A stretch of DNA of 64,000 nt from Chloroflexota bacterium (GCA_022573285.1 JACZUF010000005.1:1-64000), one strand, 5' to 3'; shown: positions 53,124 to 62,074, counted from the first letter of the stretch. Translations and numbers: made by a program. Notes: generated by a model not told the origin, from the letters alone.

Positions 53124-54044
53124 ATGAACGCACCAACCAACAGGTTCCAAATCGATGGCACGGCAACCAACGGAAACAAATCGGAATTGAATGAGGAAAT
53201 AAAAATGAAAAACGCGAACACCAACATACAATTGAATATCGGCAACTCCGGCGCTCTGGTAATCAAGAACACCGCAAAATTGCTCGGCGGACTAGCCTTG
53301 GCCGGAATGTTAGCGATGGCCGCCACCTTCGGCTCGGTCTCGGCCGACAGCCCCTTAAAGTCCAGCACCTTTGTGGTCCACGGACCCAACGAGATGGACA
53401 TCGAGTACCTCAACAAACTCGGCAACACGTTTATGGTCCACGGGCCCAACGGCATGGACATCGAGTACCTCAACAAACTCGGTACCAGCAGCTTTTCGGT
53501 CCACGGGCCCAACGAGATGGACATCGAGTACCTCAACAAACTCGGTGCCAGCACCTATGTGGTTCACGGGCCCAACGGCATGGACATCGAGTACCTCAAC
53601 AAACTTGGTACCAGCACTCACCAGAGCGGCGACGTTGCCGCGCCTTTCAGCTTGGCATCCAGCTCGTTCCAGCCTCACGGTCCGGATGCGGTTGACTTCA
53701 ATGCTGCTCCGTTGAACCGGACGGCCAAATTCCAGCCTCATGGTCCGGATGCAGTCGACTTCAATGCTGCTCCGTTGAACCGGACGGCCAAATTCCAGCC
53801 CCACGGCCCGGATGCAGTCGACTTCAATGCAGCTCCCTTGAACCGGACAGGCAACGTGTTCCGGATTCACGGCCCCGACGTTGTCGAACCGATCAACGCC
53901 AGCGCCTTCCGGATTTACGAACCCGACGTCGTCGAACGGAGCAGCGCCAGCGCCTTCTTGATCCACGGCCCCGACGCAATCGAACCTCCTGACGCCGATG
54001 TCTGGCTGATTCATGGCCCCGACACCTCCGAGTGGACCGGATAG
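53124..54044 (+). CDS. Secreted HGP-repeat protein, novel
   Basis: 306 residues. A long N-region and a hydrophobic stretch (LLGGLALAGMLAMAATFGSV, cleavage probably at SADSP) suggest export. The mature part is almost entirely repeats in three blocks: four copies of VHGPN[EG]MDIEYLNKLG, three of FQPHGPDAVDFNAAPLNRT and four shorter [FL].I[HY][GE]PD...E units. All have the core H-G-P-[DN]. I know no family of this type. Two starts have good ribosome binding sites: 53124 (GGGGAGGAAATC) and 53205 (GAGGAAATAAAA); 53064 is less likely. It follows the LuxR-type regulator. Confidence 0.75.
   Translation: MNAPTNRFQIDGTATNGNKSELNEEIKMKNANTNIQLNIGNSGALVIKNTAKLLGGLALAGMLAMAATFGSVSADSPLKSSTFVVHGPNEMDIEYLNKLGNTFMVHGPNGMDIEYLNKLGTSSFSVHGPNEMDIEYLNKLGASTYVVHGPNGMDIEYLNKLGTSTHQSGDVAAPFSLASSSFQPHGPDAVDFNAAPLNRTAKFQPHGPDAVDFNAAPLNRTAKFQPHGPDAVDFNAAPLNRTGNVFRIHGPDVVEPINASAFRIYEPDVVERSSASAFLIHGPDAIEPPDADVWLIHGPDTSEWTG
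53380..54030 (+). repeat. Tandem repeats encoding HGP units
   Basis: Two homogeneous DNA arrays (period about 60 bp, then 57 bp) and a third diverged set. Adjacent copies of the second array differ at only a few positions, indicating recent expansion. Confidence 0.85.
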
Positions 54045-54081
54045 TCCGGCCTCCTCATCGGACTGTCCACCACATAAATAG

Positions 54082-54118
54082 AGCCGCTCCGATGTAATCG
54101 GGGCGGCTTTTCATTTTT
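54082..54118 (+). terminator. Rho-independent terminator
   Basis: AGCCGCTCCGAT and ATCGGGGCGGCT pair across a three-base loop, followed by TTTTCATTTTT. It lies 37 bp after the HGP-repeat gene. Confidence 0.8.
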
Positions 54119-54138
54119 CCGGAACCAGGAAACCGACC

Positions 54139-55443
54139 TCAAACCACCGTGGCGATGGCGTGGTCCAAGATGTCTGCCGCTTGGTCGAGCTGGGCCTCGG
54201 TGGTGGTGAAGGGCGGCACGAACCGGAACACTGAACCGTTCCGGCGCACGCTCAGGACCAACCCGTTCTCGAGACACAACCGTCCGATGGCCCGGCCCTC
54301 CTGGTAGGCCGGCTCCCGGGTCAGCCGGTCGTTAACAAGCTCGATACCTTGCAACAGGCCGCGGCCTCGGATATCGCCGATAATCTGATGCTTTTGGGCC
54401 AGCCTCTCCAGGTGCTCCCGCCAGTACGCGCCGATGCGCTGGGAGACATCGACCAACATCTCTTCCAAGATGATGTCGATGCTGGCGATGGCGGCGTTGC
54501 ACGGCATTGGGTCGTTGGAATGGGAGTGGCCCACCACCAACCCGGAGGCCGACACCTTCTCTTCGATCTCGTCGGTGGTGATGGTGGCGCTGATGGCCAC
54601 CCCGCCTCCGAAATGCTTGGAGATGGTGAAGATGTCCGGCACCACACCTTCATGCTCGAAGCCCCACATCGAACCCAGTTTGGCCAACCCGGTTTGGGCT
54701 TCATCGACGATCAAAAGGGCCCCGCGTTCCTCGCATTTGCGCTTGAGCTCCCGGAGCCAGCCATCAGGGAGGTCGATGACGCCTCCGGCGCTGAACAACG
54801 GCTCGGTGATTACGCCGGCCAATTGGCCGTCGGCCTGGGCGTCAAGCAGGTCGAAACTGGTGTTGAGGCAGGTGTAATCGCAGCCGCCCCGGTCCCTGCA
54901 GAAGGTGCAGCGGTACTCGTAGGGGGCGATGATGGGGTAGTGCCCCGGGGCGTAGGGGCCGTAGCCCTCATGCCAACCGGAGAACGTGACCGCCCTGGTA
55001 GTGTCGGTCATGCCGTGGAAGCTCACCGCCGGGCTGGCGAACTCATAGCCGCCCGTGAACCGTTTGGCGATGGCCATGGCCGCCTCGTTGGAGTCGCTGC
55101 CCGAAGTCAGGAACATGGAGCGGTCCATGCCCTCCGGGGTGATCTCGGCCAGGCGTGCGGCCAGGACTATCTCCCGGTCGTTGAACATGCTCATGTGGCT
55201 GTGGATCAGGGTCTCACAGCTTTCTTGGAGCGCCTGTACGATGCGGGGGTGATTATGGCCCAGGGCGCCGCACATCTGACCCGAGTTAAAGTCCAGGTAC
55301 TCCTTTCCGTTCACGTCGCGGACGACTGAACCTCGCCCCCAGACCATGATCGGACCGGCGACCGCGTTGGAGTCGATCCGGCTACGGAAACTGTACTTGC
55401 GGGCCAGGTCCAGCAGTTCCGCTTCGTTAAGCCTCTGGGTCAT
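54139..55443 (-). CDS. Class III PLP-dependent aminotransferase
   Basis: 434 residues. The PLP lysine is K276 in TISKHFGGG, with D248 in LLIVDEAQTG binding the ring. The N-terminal GALGHNHPRIVQALQ and FLTSGSDSNEAAMAIAKR are typical for 4-aminobutyrate, ornithine and dialkylglycine decarboxylase relatives. A cluster of four cysteines (C179, C182, C188, C192) in YRCTFCRDRGGCDYTCL is unusual and may bind a metal. AAGGAGGCCGCCCC precedes the start at 55443. It is downstream of a flavin monooxygenase gene on the same strand. The substrate is unknown. Confidence 0.9.
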   Translation of the reverse strand: MTQRLNEAELLDLARKYSFRSRIDSNAVAGPIMVWGRGSVVRDVNGKEYLDFNSGQMCGALGHNHPRIVQALQESCETLIHSHMSMFNDREIVLAARLAEITPEGMDRSMFLTSGSDSNEAAMAIAKRFTGGYEFASPAVSFHGMTDTTRAVTFSGWHEGYGPYAPGHYPIIAPYEYRCTFCRDRGGCDYTCLNTSFDLLDAQADGQLAGVITEPLFSAGGVIDLPDGWLRELKRKCEERGALLIVDEAQTGLAKLGSMWGFEHEGVVPDIFTISKHFGGGVAISATITTDEIEEKVSASGLVVGHSHSNDPMPCNAAIASIDIILEEMLVDVSQRIGAYWREHLERLAQKHQIIGDIRGRGLLQGIELVNDRLTREPAYQEGRAIGRLCLENGLVLSVRRNGSVFRFVPPFTTTEAQLDQAADILDHAIATVV

Positions 55444-55564
55444 GGGGCGGCCTCCTTGCAACAGGCTGCGGCTTTGGCCGTCGTCAAGATCTGATACGGA
55501 AAATCAGACCGCCAGGAGCATCTATGTCTAGCGGTCTGATCAGCCACGTCATCGGTCAGCCGGA

Positions 55565-56761
55565 CTAGCTGGACCCAACGGCGCTTTTGGCCTGTTTCTT
55601 GAACTCCGGCATCACTTCCTTGCCGAACCGCTCCAGTTGCTCCAGGATGAAGCTCTGGGGCGTGCCAACGACGGAGCCCACGTTTATCTGCTCCAGTCCG
55701 GGATAGCGGGACTGGACGTCGTATATCTTCTCTGCGACCATTTCAGCAGGGCCACAGAGCCACGCGCCAGCCTTGACTGCGTCTTCCAGGGTCGGCAGCC
55801 CGGCGGACCTGGCTTTGGAGGAACCCTGGGCCAAGGCTGCGATTTGTTCGTCAGACAGGCCCCGCACGAACCCCAGGGGCGCGAACATCTTCATGTTCTC
55901 TTCGAAGAAAAGGCGGGCTTCGTTGATGGCCTCCTCTTCCGTGTCGGCGATATGAGTGGTGTAGCCGATGCACAGGTCGGTGCCCAGTTCAGTGTCACGG
56001 CCGTGCTTGGCCAGGGTGTCGCGCCATTGGTTGATAACCTGGTCTTGCGCTCCGCCGGAAGCGGCGCCGCCTCCGATGATGCCCTTGATGCCGTGTTTGG
56101 CCATGAAATCCATGGCCCGCTGGCCGGCGCTGACTATCGGCTGCCACGTCTCCACGGGCAGGGTGCGGGGGCGCGGCACCAATGTTATCTCCTTTAGCGT
56201 ATAACCACGGTAGGGGACCTCCGGAGGCAGGTCATAATACTTGCCCTTATAGGAGAAGGACTCCTCGTTGAAGGCCTTCATGATAATCTCGGTCTGTTCT
56301 TCGAACATCTCCCGGTTGGCGTCGTTGTCGGTGGCGGTGCTGGGCACCCCGAAGGTGTCCACCTCCCGGGAGTGGTAACCCCGTCCAATACCGAAGATGA
56401 CCCGTCCTCCGGTCAAGATATCGGCCGTGGCGTAGTCTTCGGCCAAGCGCAGGGGATGCCACATGGGGTTGATGTTGAACCCGCACCCAAACTTCAAGTT
56501 CTTGGTCAGGTGGGCTAGGTGGACGTAAAGGAGCAGGAGATTGGGAATGCATTCGTACCCTTCCGGTTGGAAGTGGTGCTCGGCCGACCAAAAAGTGTCG
56601 TACCCCAGTTCTTCCATCTTGAGGACAATTGCCTCGGTCTTGTCGAATACCCCGGCCAATCTCTCGTCGGAGAGGCGCCGTTCGTTGACCGGCGTCGCAT
56701 CGAAGCCCATTTCGTCGAAATCGACGTGCCCGGCGAATAGGCTCCCGAATTTGGTAATCAT
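55565..56761 (-). CDS. LLM-class flavin-dependent monooxygenase
   Basis: 398 residues, luciferase-like TIM barrel: YDTFWSAEHHFQPEGYECIP, then NPMWHPLRLAEDYATADILT and GGRVIFGIGRGYHSREVDTF are hallmarks of the family. AAGGAGGACCCG precedes the start at 56761. It is longer than the enzyme at 44335 and belongs to a different branch, closer to alkanesulfonate and luciferase-alpha-type proteins. It is the first of a pair with the aminotransferase 121 bp downstream; they may serve one degradation pathway. Confidence 0.9.
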   Translation of the reverse strand: MITKFGSLFAGHVDFDEMGFDATPVNERRLSDERLAGVFDKTEAIVLKMEELGYDTFWSAEHHFQPEGYECIPNLLLLYVHLAHLTKNLKFGCGFNINPMWHPLRLAEDYATADILTGGRVIFGIGRGYHSREVDTFGVPSTATDNDANREMFEEQTEIIMKAFNEESFSYKGKYYDLPPEVPYRGYTLKEITLVPRPRTLPVETWQPIVSAGQRAMDFMAKHGIKGIIGGGAASGGAQDQVINQWRDTLAKHGRDTELGTDLCIGYTTHIADTEEEAINEARLFFEENMKMFAPLGFVRGLSDEQIAALAQGSSKARSAGLPTLEDAVKAGAWLCGPAEMVAEKIYDVQSRYPGLEQINVGSVVGTPQSFILEQLERFGKEVMPEFKKQAKSAVGSS

Positions 56762-57007
56762 CGGGTCCTCCTTGGTCATTTTACATTGGGGGCGCTCTCG
56801 CCCATTTTAAGGAGGCGCGATTTATTGTCAACAGGAGGCTAGGGTACCCCCAGGGATACACCGGCGAATATACTGGTTAGAGGCTGACCGGCTTTTGTCC
56901 GGTACTCATCCGAAAATTCCGGCGAATATGCCCGGCCCTTTGTTAGAATTCACTTACTCGATCACGATAGGTGGAACGAGGCGGCAGGCCCCTAATGACC
57001 TGCAATC

Positions 57008-57793
57008 ATGGCTAGAGTGAACAAGGGACGCAAGATACTGATCGTAGACGACGAATCCGAGTCGGCGATACTCCGCGCCGTCCGCCGCCGCCTGGTGGAA
57101 GAGGGCTGGGAGGCCTTGGTGGTCCAGCCCGAGCCCGGACGCTCCGTGGGGGAGGAGTTCGAGGCTGCCGCACTCTGGTCCATAGAAGAAGACCGGCCGG
57201 ACGCTGTTTTGCTGGACGTCCGGTTTGGTGAGCACCGTGACGACCAGTTCCGCGGACTGAGTATCCTGAGCGAGATCGTGGAGCAGTGGCCCAAACTGCC
57301 CATATTGATGTTCACCCAGTACGCCCAGGGGCCCGACCGCGAGACGGCGGTGCGGGGTTCTTTGAAATGGGACGCTCCGGTGGACTTCATAGACAAGTTG
57401 GCCAGCCCTGACGAGGTCGTCCTACGCCTCCGGCGGCTCATCGGCACCTCCCCCGAGTCCATCCCCATCGGCAGCCAGATTTTGGTGGATGTCAGCGCGC
57501 GGCTGGTGTACATCGGCGACGGCGACGAACGAGAGGCGGCGCTCGATATTCAGGGCATGAAATTCGATATCTTCCAGGAACTTGCGTCCGCTTGGTACCG
57601 CAGCCCTGGAGAGTTGGTGGCTTTTTCGCGCCTGGAGCGTTACTCTGAAGGTGAAGACCCGCGGGCCTCGTTGCGGGTGAGGATCCGGGAAATTAAAGAC
57701 GCCATCGGCAAAGCCATGAACACCCGCTTCGGCCCGTCGGAACTTATATTGAACGTCAGGGACCAAGGTTACCGGCTGGTGCCACCTAAGTAA
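57008..57793 (+). CDS. Two-component response regulator with winged-helix output domain
   Basis: 261 residues. Receiver domain: acidic pair D14-D15 (LIVDDES), phospho-acceptor D70 (AVLLDVRF), T103 and the conserved K130 (DFIDK). The C-terminal domain (about 165-261), ending RVRIREIKDAIGKAMNTRFG and VRDQGYRLVPPK, is an OmpR/PhoB-like winged helix. The receiver is longer than usual after D70. Its stop overlaps the kinase start (TAATG), so both are translated together. There is no strong Shine-Dalgarno before 57008; GTG at 57017 is an alternative. Confidence 0.87.
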   Translation: MARVNKGRKILIVDDESESAILRAVRRRLVEEGWEALVVQPEPGRSVGEEFEAAALWSIEEDRPDAVLLDVRFGEHRDDQFRGLSILSEIVEQWPKLPILMFTQYAQGPDRETAVRGSLKWDAPVDFIDKLASPDEVVLRLRRLIGTSPESIPIGSQILVDVSARLVYIGDGDEREAALDIQGMKFDIFQELASAWYRSPGELVAFSRLERYSEGEDPRASLRVRIREIKDAIGKAMNTRFGPSELILNVRDQGYRLVPPK

Positions 57794-58779
57794 TGACCAA
57801 ACTCCTTACACCAATCAAGATCGGCGGCGGGATCATCGCCCTGGGCGGCGTAATCTCCCTCATCCTGGCCCCGTTCATCGGCGAAAAGGCCTTCGACTAC
57901 CTCTGGGGAATCGAACCTCTGTCATATATCGGCGGCGTCCTCTTGATCGCCGGCCTGGGAGCGGCGGCGGCGGTCTACGCCGGGCTGGAAATTTCCCGGC
58001 GCCGCTCCGGGCGGGGGCCGAACAATCAACAGCCGGGTCAAAGCTGGAGCGAGACAACCCTCCAGTACTTTCAGCTCTTTGACCACGACCTGGGCCGTCC
58101 CTTGAGAAGGATCGCCGGCAAAGAGCGGGAGTTGAGGGCGGTGTTGCAAGCCGCGCCCGGCGTGGCGGACCCAGGGGTGATAGACCTGCTGGATGAGATT
58201 GAACGGCAGACCCCCAACTTCCGCTTGATGATGTCCAACATCCAGGTCCTGATCCAGTTGGAATCTCCGGAAAACGACGGCCAATTGCAGCCCGTGGAGC
58301 CGGCCGAGGTGGTCAGGCGCATCGCCGACCGGTACACAGCGGTGGCCTCGGAGGCGGGCAAGGAGATTACCTGGTGGTCGGAACCGGCCGAATTAGGCTT
58401 GGTCTACGCCAACACCGACGCCATCGAGCACATCGTGACCAACCTGGTAGACAACGCGGTGCGTTTCGCCGAGACCCACGTGGAAGTGAAACTCACCAAG
58501 AACCCCAGCCATTTCTTCGTCCGCGTTTGGGACGACGGACCTGGTATCGGCCAACAGTACGTCCAACACCTGTTCGACCGGGGGTGGACCCCCGAGGTGG
58601 TCCGGCGGGAGGAGAAATCCAGTTCTGGCCTGGGGCTGTTCATCGCCCGCAGCTTGGCCCGGCGGTCCGGCGGGGACCTGACCGTAGAGAGTGACGACAG
58701 TGCCGACGGAGACCACCACACTGCCTTTTTACTGAGCTTGCCGTCAAATCTGGGAGCCCAGTTAAACGGGGTCCGCTAG
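57793..58779 (+). CDS. Sensor histidine kinase
   Basis: 328 residues. Two membrane helices (8-28, 44-66) with almost no extracytoplasmic loop, then a dimerisation helix with probable phospho-acceptor H98 in FDHDLGRPLRRI (an atypical H-box), and a HATPase domain with N-box LVDNAVRFA, G1 WDDGPGIG and G2 SSGLGLFIARSLARRSGG. It overlaps the response regulator by one base, so they form one system. The lack of a sensor domain suggests that it detects a membrane-associated signal or a partner protein. The target genes are unknown. Confidence 0.85.
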   Translation: MTKLLTPIKIGGGIIALGGVISLILAPFIGEKAFDYLWGIEPLSYIGGVLLIAGLGAAAAVYAGLEISRRRSGRGPNNQQPGQSWSETTLQYFQLFDHDLGRPLRRIAGKERELRAVLQAAPGVADPGVIDLLDEIERQTPNFRLMMSNIQVLIQLESPENDGQLQPVEPAEVVRRIADRYTAVASEAGKEITWWSEPAELGLVYANTDAIEHIVTNLVDNAVRFAETHVEVKLTKNPSHFFVRVWDDGPGIGQQYVQHLFDRGWTPEVVRREEKSSSGLGLFIARSLARRSGGDLTVESDDSADGDHHTAFLLSLPSNLGAQLNGVR

Positions 58780-58888
58780 ACGCAGCCGGTACATCCTTCC
58801 CCGGAAGGACCAGGTAATGCTTGGGTAAGGCTGGTCCAATTAGCCTCGGTGCGCCAGATACTATATGTTGATCGGAGAGTCTCGTTAG

Positions 58889-59419
58889 ATGAAGCTGAGG
58901 GGACCTATTTTAGCCTTGACGGCGTCGTTATTGGTCCTGTCTGCCTGCGTCTCGGAGGTGGACCGGACCATCGCGCCGACGCCGACGCAGGCACCTCCTG
59001 CCACTGCCACGCCGCGGCCCGAGCCAACGCCAACGCCAACACCAACACCTGTGCCGACCCCTCTTCCGACAGCGACCCCCACACCGGTTCCTACTCCCAC
59101 CGCGACACCCACACCCACGCCAGCTCCACTACCGGACAGGGTCGTTAGGGAATTGCCCCACGTCTTCACGGGCAGCGTGACCATCAACGGCGCGCCCGCT
59201 CCCGACGGCGCCGAAGTCACTGTCTGGGTTAAGGAGTACGACGGCCCGGTTGGCGCCAGCATCGCATCCGGTGGGAACTACTCCGTACTGGTCCACCAGC
59301 ACGGCACCGCATCATTCGGTGGCAAGACCCTGATATTCAAGGTCAAAGGCCAAGATACAGGCGAGACCGGGCGTTGGGAGAGGGGCGGTGCAACAGTATT
59401 GGATATCTCGCTGAATTAG
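58889..59419 (+). CDS. Lipoprotein with Pro/Thr-rich linker
   Basis: 176 residues. Signal peptide ends in LSAC with lipidated C20. Residues 28-82 are a Thr-Pro linker (TPTPTPTPVPTPLPTATPTP type) acting as a spacer from the membrane. The C-terminal about 90 residues (VFTGSVTINGAPAPDGAEVT, YSVLVHQHGT) form a beta-sandwich like the carboxypeptidase regulatory or transthyretin-like fold. The function is unknown; such surface modules are common in Chloroflexota. Confidence 0.82.
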   Translation: MKLRGPILALTASLLVLSACVSEVDRTIAPTPTQAPPATATPRPEPTPTPTPTPVPTPLPTATPTPVPTPTATPTPTPAPLPDRVVRELPHVFTGSVTINGAPAPDGAEVTVWVKEYDGPVGASIASGGNYSVLVHQHGTASFGGKTLIFKVKGQDTGETGRWERGGATVLDISLN

Positions 59420-59445
59420 ATCACTAGCGCAGTAGCTACGGCAGG

Positions 59446-59482
59446 AAACGGCCCAGCATAAATTCTGGGCCGTTTCTTTCGG
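59446..59482 (+). terminator. Rho-independent terminator
   Basis: AAACGGCCCAG and CTGGGCCGTTT pair around CATAAATT and are followed by CTTTC. Lies directly after the lipoprotein gene. Confidence 0.75.
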
Positions 59483-59584
59483 TCCTTTTTCCCAAGTCCG
59501 GACGCCGCCACCTTCCGTCTTGACACCCAAAATCGAAAGACATACACTCAAAATGCCGGACTCAGACGGTCCGGCGACCTGTGT

Positions 59585-59659
59585 GGCCCGGTGGTGTAGC
59601 GGTTTTAACATATCGGCCTGTCACGCCGAAGATCGTGGGTTCGAATCCCATCCGGGTCG
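59585..59659 (+). tRNA. tRNA-Asp (anticodon GTC)
   Basis: 75 nt. Acceptor GGCCCGG/CCGGGTC with one G-U pair, discriminator G. Anticodon stem TCGGC/GCCGA, loop CTGTCAC with anticodon GTC. T arm GTGGG-TTCGAAT-CCCAT. The last 46 bases including the flank CCAT recur exactly at 63146-63191. Confidence 0.95.
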
Positions 59660-59663
59660 CCAT
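59618..59663 (+). repeat. Left attachment repeat (attL-like), tRNA-Asp 3' end
   Basis: 46-bp segment beginning CTGTCACGCCGAAGATCGTG and ending at GTCGCCAT, identical to 63146-63191. It covers the anticodon loop to the 3' end of the tRNA, the usual core for integrases. Confidence 0.85.
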
Positions 59664-59976
59664 TATGGCGAATCTAGGCACAATTTACGCCATAGCCCGC
59701 TGGTCTGCGACAGTTTTAGCGCGTTAAGTGGGGCTACGATCATCATCTATTTGCGATTGGGAAGTATCATTTAGTTGGTTTATGATCATCATTCATTTGA
59801 GATACTAATTGTGCTAGACCAGTGGAGTTTCGGTTCGACCCGAGGCGGGTCACCAAATTTTAGGAATTAAATGGCCCCCGAATTAGTTTCAGGGGCCATT
59901 TGATTTCTATATGCCCACAAAGCTTTTAGGTGACGCCGGCTGAAGGTTGGAATATCGCCTATGATAGAGTTGGTGA
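59664..59976. other. Island left flank without genes
   Basis: AT-rich. The 17-mer ACGATCATCATCTATTT at 59736 recurs at 63055 and partly at about 59783. A hairpin AAATGGCCCC/GGGGCCATTT at about 59869-59901 could be a terminator. A short stretch near 59828 (GGTTCGACCCGAGGCGGGTC) recalls a tRNA T arm but no tRNA can be built. Confidence 0.45.
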
Positions 59977-60597
59977 ATGACTGTTTTGGGAATCGCCCTA
60001 GCCGCTTTGGCATTTGTGCTCGCCCTCCCGCCGTTCGCAAATATGTTTTTTGGCGGACCATCCATCGAACTCATATTTGAGCGGACCGTCGAGAACGGAA
60101 GGCATTTTCTTCCAATCTATATTAAGAACCGCCCGGTCGCACATTGGGTATTACGCTTGCTCCGGGTCCACCGATCGACTGTTCAAGGTCTCACAGCCAG
60201 TTTTCGTATCATTGAGGTCGGCAGCGGGAAAATCCTTATCCCAATTCGACAAGCCTATATAGTTACCGACGCTGCCGGCGAGATGATGCAGCGGATAACT
60301 CTACCACCGACCTATAGCGTGGGAGCGACTATCGTCATGATTGGGTGGGACACCGGCAAGGACGATCCCGAAATCCCCGAATGTCCGGAGGGAGTTATTA
60401 TCATCCCTGGTCCCACATCCTCGAAATTCTCACTTCCCCAAGGAATTTACCAGGCTGGATTATTGATTATTGTTGATGGAGAGCCTTGGGTTATCAAAAG
60501 GCATTTCGTTGTTGGGGAACGGCCAGAGGATCTCAATTGGGTTAAAGAGACTACCGTTAGCCGCCTGAAACACATTAAACCAGGTGATGAATGGTAA
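59977..60597 (+). CDS. Hypothetical membrane-anchored protein of the tRNA-Asp island
   Basis: 206 residues. An N-terminal hydrophobic helix (VLGIALAALAFVLALPPFAN) is followed by a beta-rich region (SIELIFERTVENGRHFLPIY, PQGIYQAGLLIIVDGEPWVI). No known domain is recognised. It is the first gene of the small island, with less GC-rich codons than its surroundings. Start 59977 has GAGTTGGTGA upstream, weak but acceptable. Possibly part of a defence or mobile-element function, suggested only by its place beside the HEPN-like gene. Confidence 0.6.
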   Translation: MTVLGIALAALAFVLALPPFANMFFGGPSIELIFERTVENGRHFLPIYIKNRPVAHWVLRLLRVHRSTVQGLTASFRIIEVGSGKILIPIRQAYIVTDAAGEMMQRITLPPTYSVGATIVMIGWDTGKDDPEIPECPEGVIIIPGPTSSKFSLPQGIYQAGLLIIVDGEPWVIKRHFVVGERPEDLNWVKETTVSRLKHIKPGDEW

Positions 60598-60674
60598 GAC
60601 CTGCCCATCGTCAACTCATCACAGCAACCCAGGCCACTTAACCGTTCGGGCCGCTGGGTGTGGTAGCCGCTAGT

Positions 60675-62042
60675 ATGAAGCTGCCGCGTCGAGGCCAGAC
60701 TGGTTTTAACTTTACCTCCTCTAGTGAAAATATGGAAAAAGTTCGAATTGCGTTGAGTTCTTTGACTAGCAAGGTTTGCGGCCTTCTGGAAAAGATTGAG
60801 ATTCATGAACAACCGGTCTGGACGGTAGTAGAACAGCCTGGCCAAGCCCCGCACGTCGCGCTTGATCCAACTAGACCCGCTATATCTGAAATTCAGGCTG
60901 GTTTGTCTCTGAGACTACTCGGAATGCCGGAATACAAATCTGTCGCGCTCGCCATAGCCGAGGAGCCCGGGCTACAAGACGGGATAATTATTGATGTTCT
61001 AGGCGGCCTTCAGAAGCCTGAAGAAACTAATATTACGCGAGCATTGGTGGCGAATTTTCTGTGGGGATATCTCGGAGAAGGGACTCAGCTAGGGTGGGAC
61101 CAAACTAGGTTTGACGAGGCGTTTGATGCTTTAATCGAGGAGTTAGAGAAGAAGAGCATTCTGTTCCAATTAGTGGTGCCGCTAAGCAACTTGAAAATTG
61201 AGGTTGATTCAATCGAGTTTGACGAAGAATTGCGGCTCGCGCCGGCATCCGTTGAGGAGCTTGAAAGATGGCTCAACCCGAACGACTTTCTTGGAGTTTT
61301 TGGCTCGGGACGACCACGATGGGACAACAATTATGTGGACAGGCCAGCAGTGTTGCACGCCCGCAGGAATGTCGTGGGCAGCCCTCCTTCAAAATCCTTC
61401 GAACCTGGACGCATGCCTCGATTTAATATCGGTCCAGTAATTACGGCGCTTCGTCTTGTCATGGAAGTCCCAACCTTGCCCCTCTTCCAAGAACAACGTA
61501 ATGAAGGCCTAATGACCTTTGGGTCTGGTGGTACTTCTTGGACGAGAACCGCACCTCCGTCACCATTCCAAATCGCCACTCTCGACGAAAAACATTCGAA
61601 TCAGGTAAAGGCGGTCTGGGATGCCCTTCAAAATAGCCCGAATGTCGACCAATTAAAGTTGCCTCTAAGGCGATGGGAATCGGCAATATCGAGGCCGAAC
61701 TTAGAGGACAGCCTGATTGACGCGTGGATCAGCTTGGAGGCTTTATTGTTGGGTGGACAAACAGCGGAATTGTCGTTCCGTGCGGCAGTCCACCTCGCCG
61801 AATTCCTCGGAACAAGCGGCAGTGAGCGCAAACAAATCTTCGAAGAGGCCAAAATATCATATACATGGAGGTCAGTGATTGTTCATGGTTCGTCCTCCAA
61901 AAGAGTCGCCAAAAAGCAGTCGCTCAATAAAACAACTGAAATTACGCTAGACCGGCTGCGGTCAGCGTTGCTCAGAGTCCTGGAACTTCCTCATAGGTTC
62001 GACCCTTCAAAATTAGAATCAGACCTTCTGAGCCGAGATTAG
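60675..62042 (+). CDS. HEPN-like domain protein of the tRNA-Asp island
   Basis: 455 residues. The C-terminal part shows WISLEALLLGGQTAELSFRA, then AVHLAEFLGTSGSERKQIFE and WRSVIVHGSSSKR: an R399-x4-H404 motif in the pattern of HEPN/Apea-like RNase domains (LEALL...YxxRSxIVHG). The N-terminal 250 residues are unknown and lack membrane segments. HEPN proteins on islands are often phage-defence or toxin modules; whether this one cuts RNA is untested. GTG at 60660 is an alternative start; neither has a clear ribosome binding site. It lies 77 bp after the first island gene. Confidence 0.62.
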   Translation: MKLPRRGQTGFNFTSSSENMEKVRIALSSLTSKVCGLLEKIEIHEQPVWTVVEQPGQAPHVALDPTRPAISEIQAGLSLRLLGMPEYKSVALAIAEEPGLQDGIIIDVLGGLQKPEETNITRALVANFLWGYLGEGTQLGWDQTRFDEAFDALIEELEKKSILFQLVVPLSNLKIEVDSIEFDEELRLAPASVEELERWLNPNDFLGVFGSGRPRWDNNYVDRPAVLHARRNVVGSPPSKSFEPGRMPRFNIGPVITALRLVMEVPTLPLFQEQRNEGLMTFGSGGTSWTRTAPPSPFQIATLDEKHSNQVKAVWDALQNSPNVDQLKLPLRRWESAISRPNLEDSLIDAWISLEALLLGGQTAELSFRAAVHLAEFLGTSGSERKQIFEEAKISYTWRSVIVHGSSSKRVAKKQSLNKTTEITLDRLRSALLRVLELPHRFDPSKLESDLLSRD

Positions 62043-62074
62043 CCCTTTGGTTCTGTCGCTATAGACACCAACAT

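Noticed and set aside
53355-54014. 219-codon minus-strand frame opposite the HGP-repeat gene
   Set aside because: It is a by-product of the regular repeats; signal sequence, ribosome binding site and terminator all support the plus strand.
59818-59858. T-arm-like stretch GGTTCGACCCGAGGCGGGTC with CACCA, possibly a tRNA or tmRNA 3' end
   Set aside because: No matching acceptor 5' strand, D arm or anticodon arm could be found upstream; treated as chance or as remote debris.
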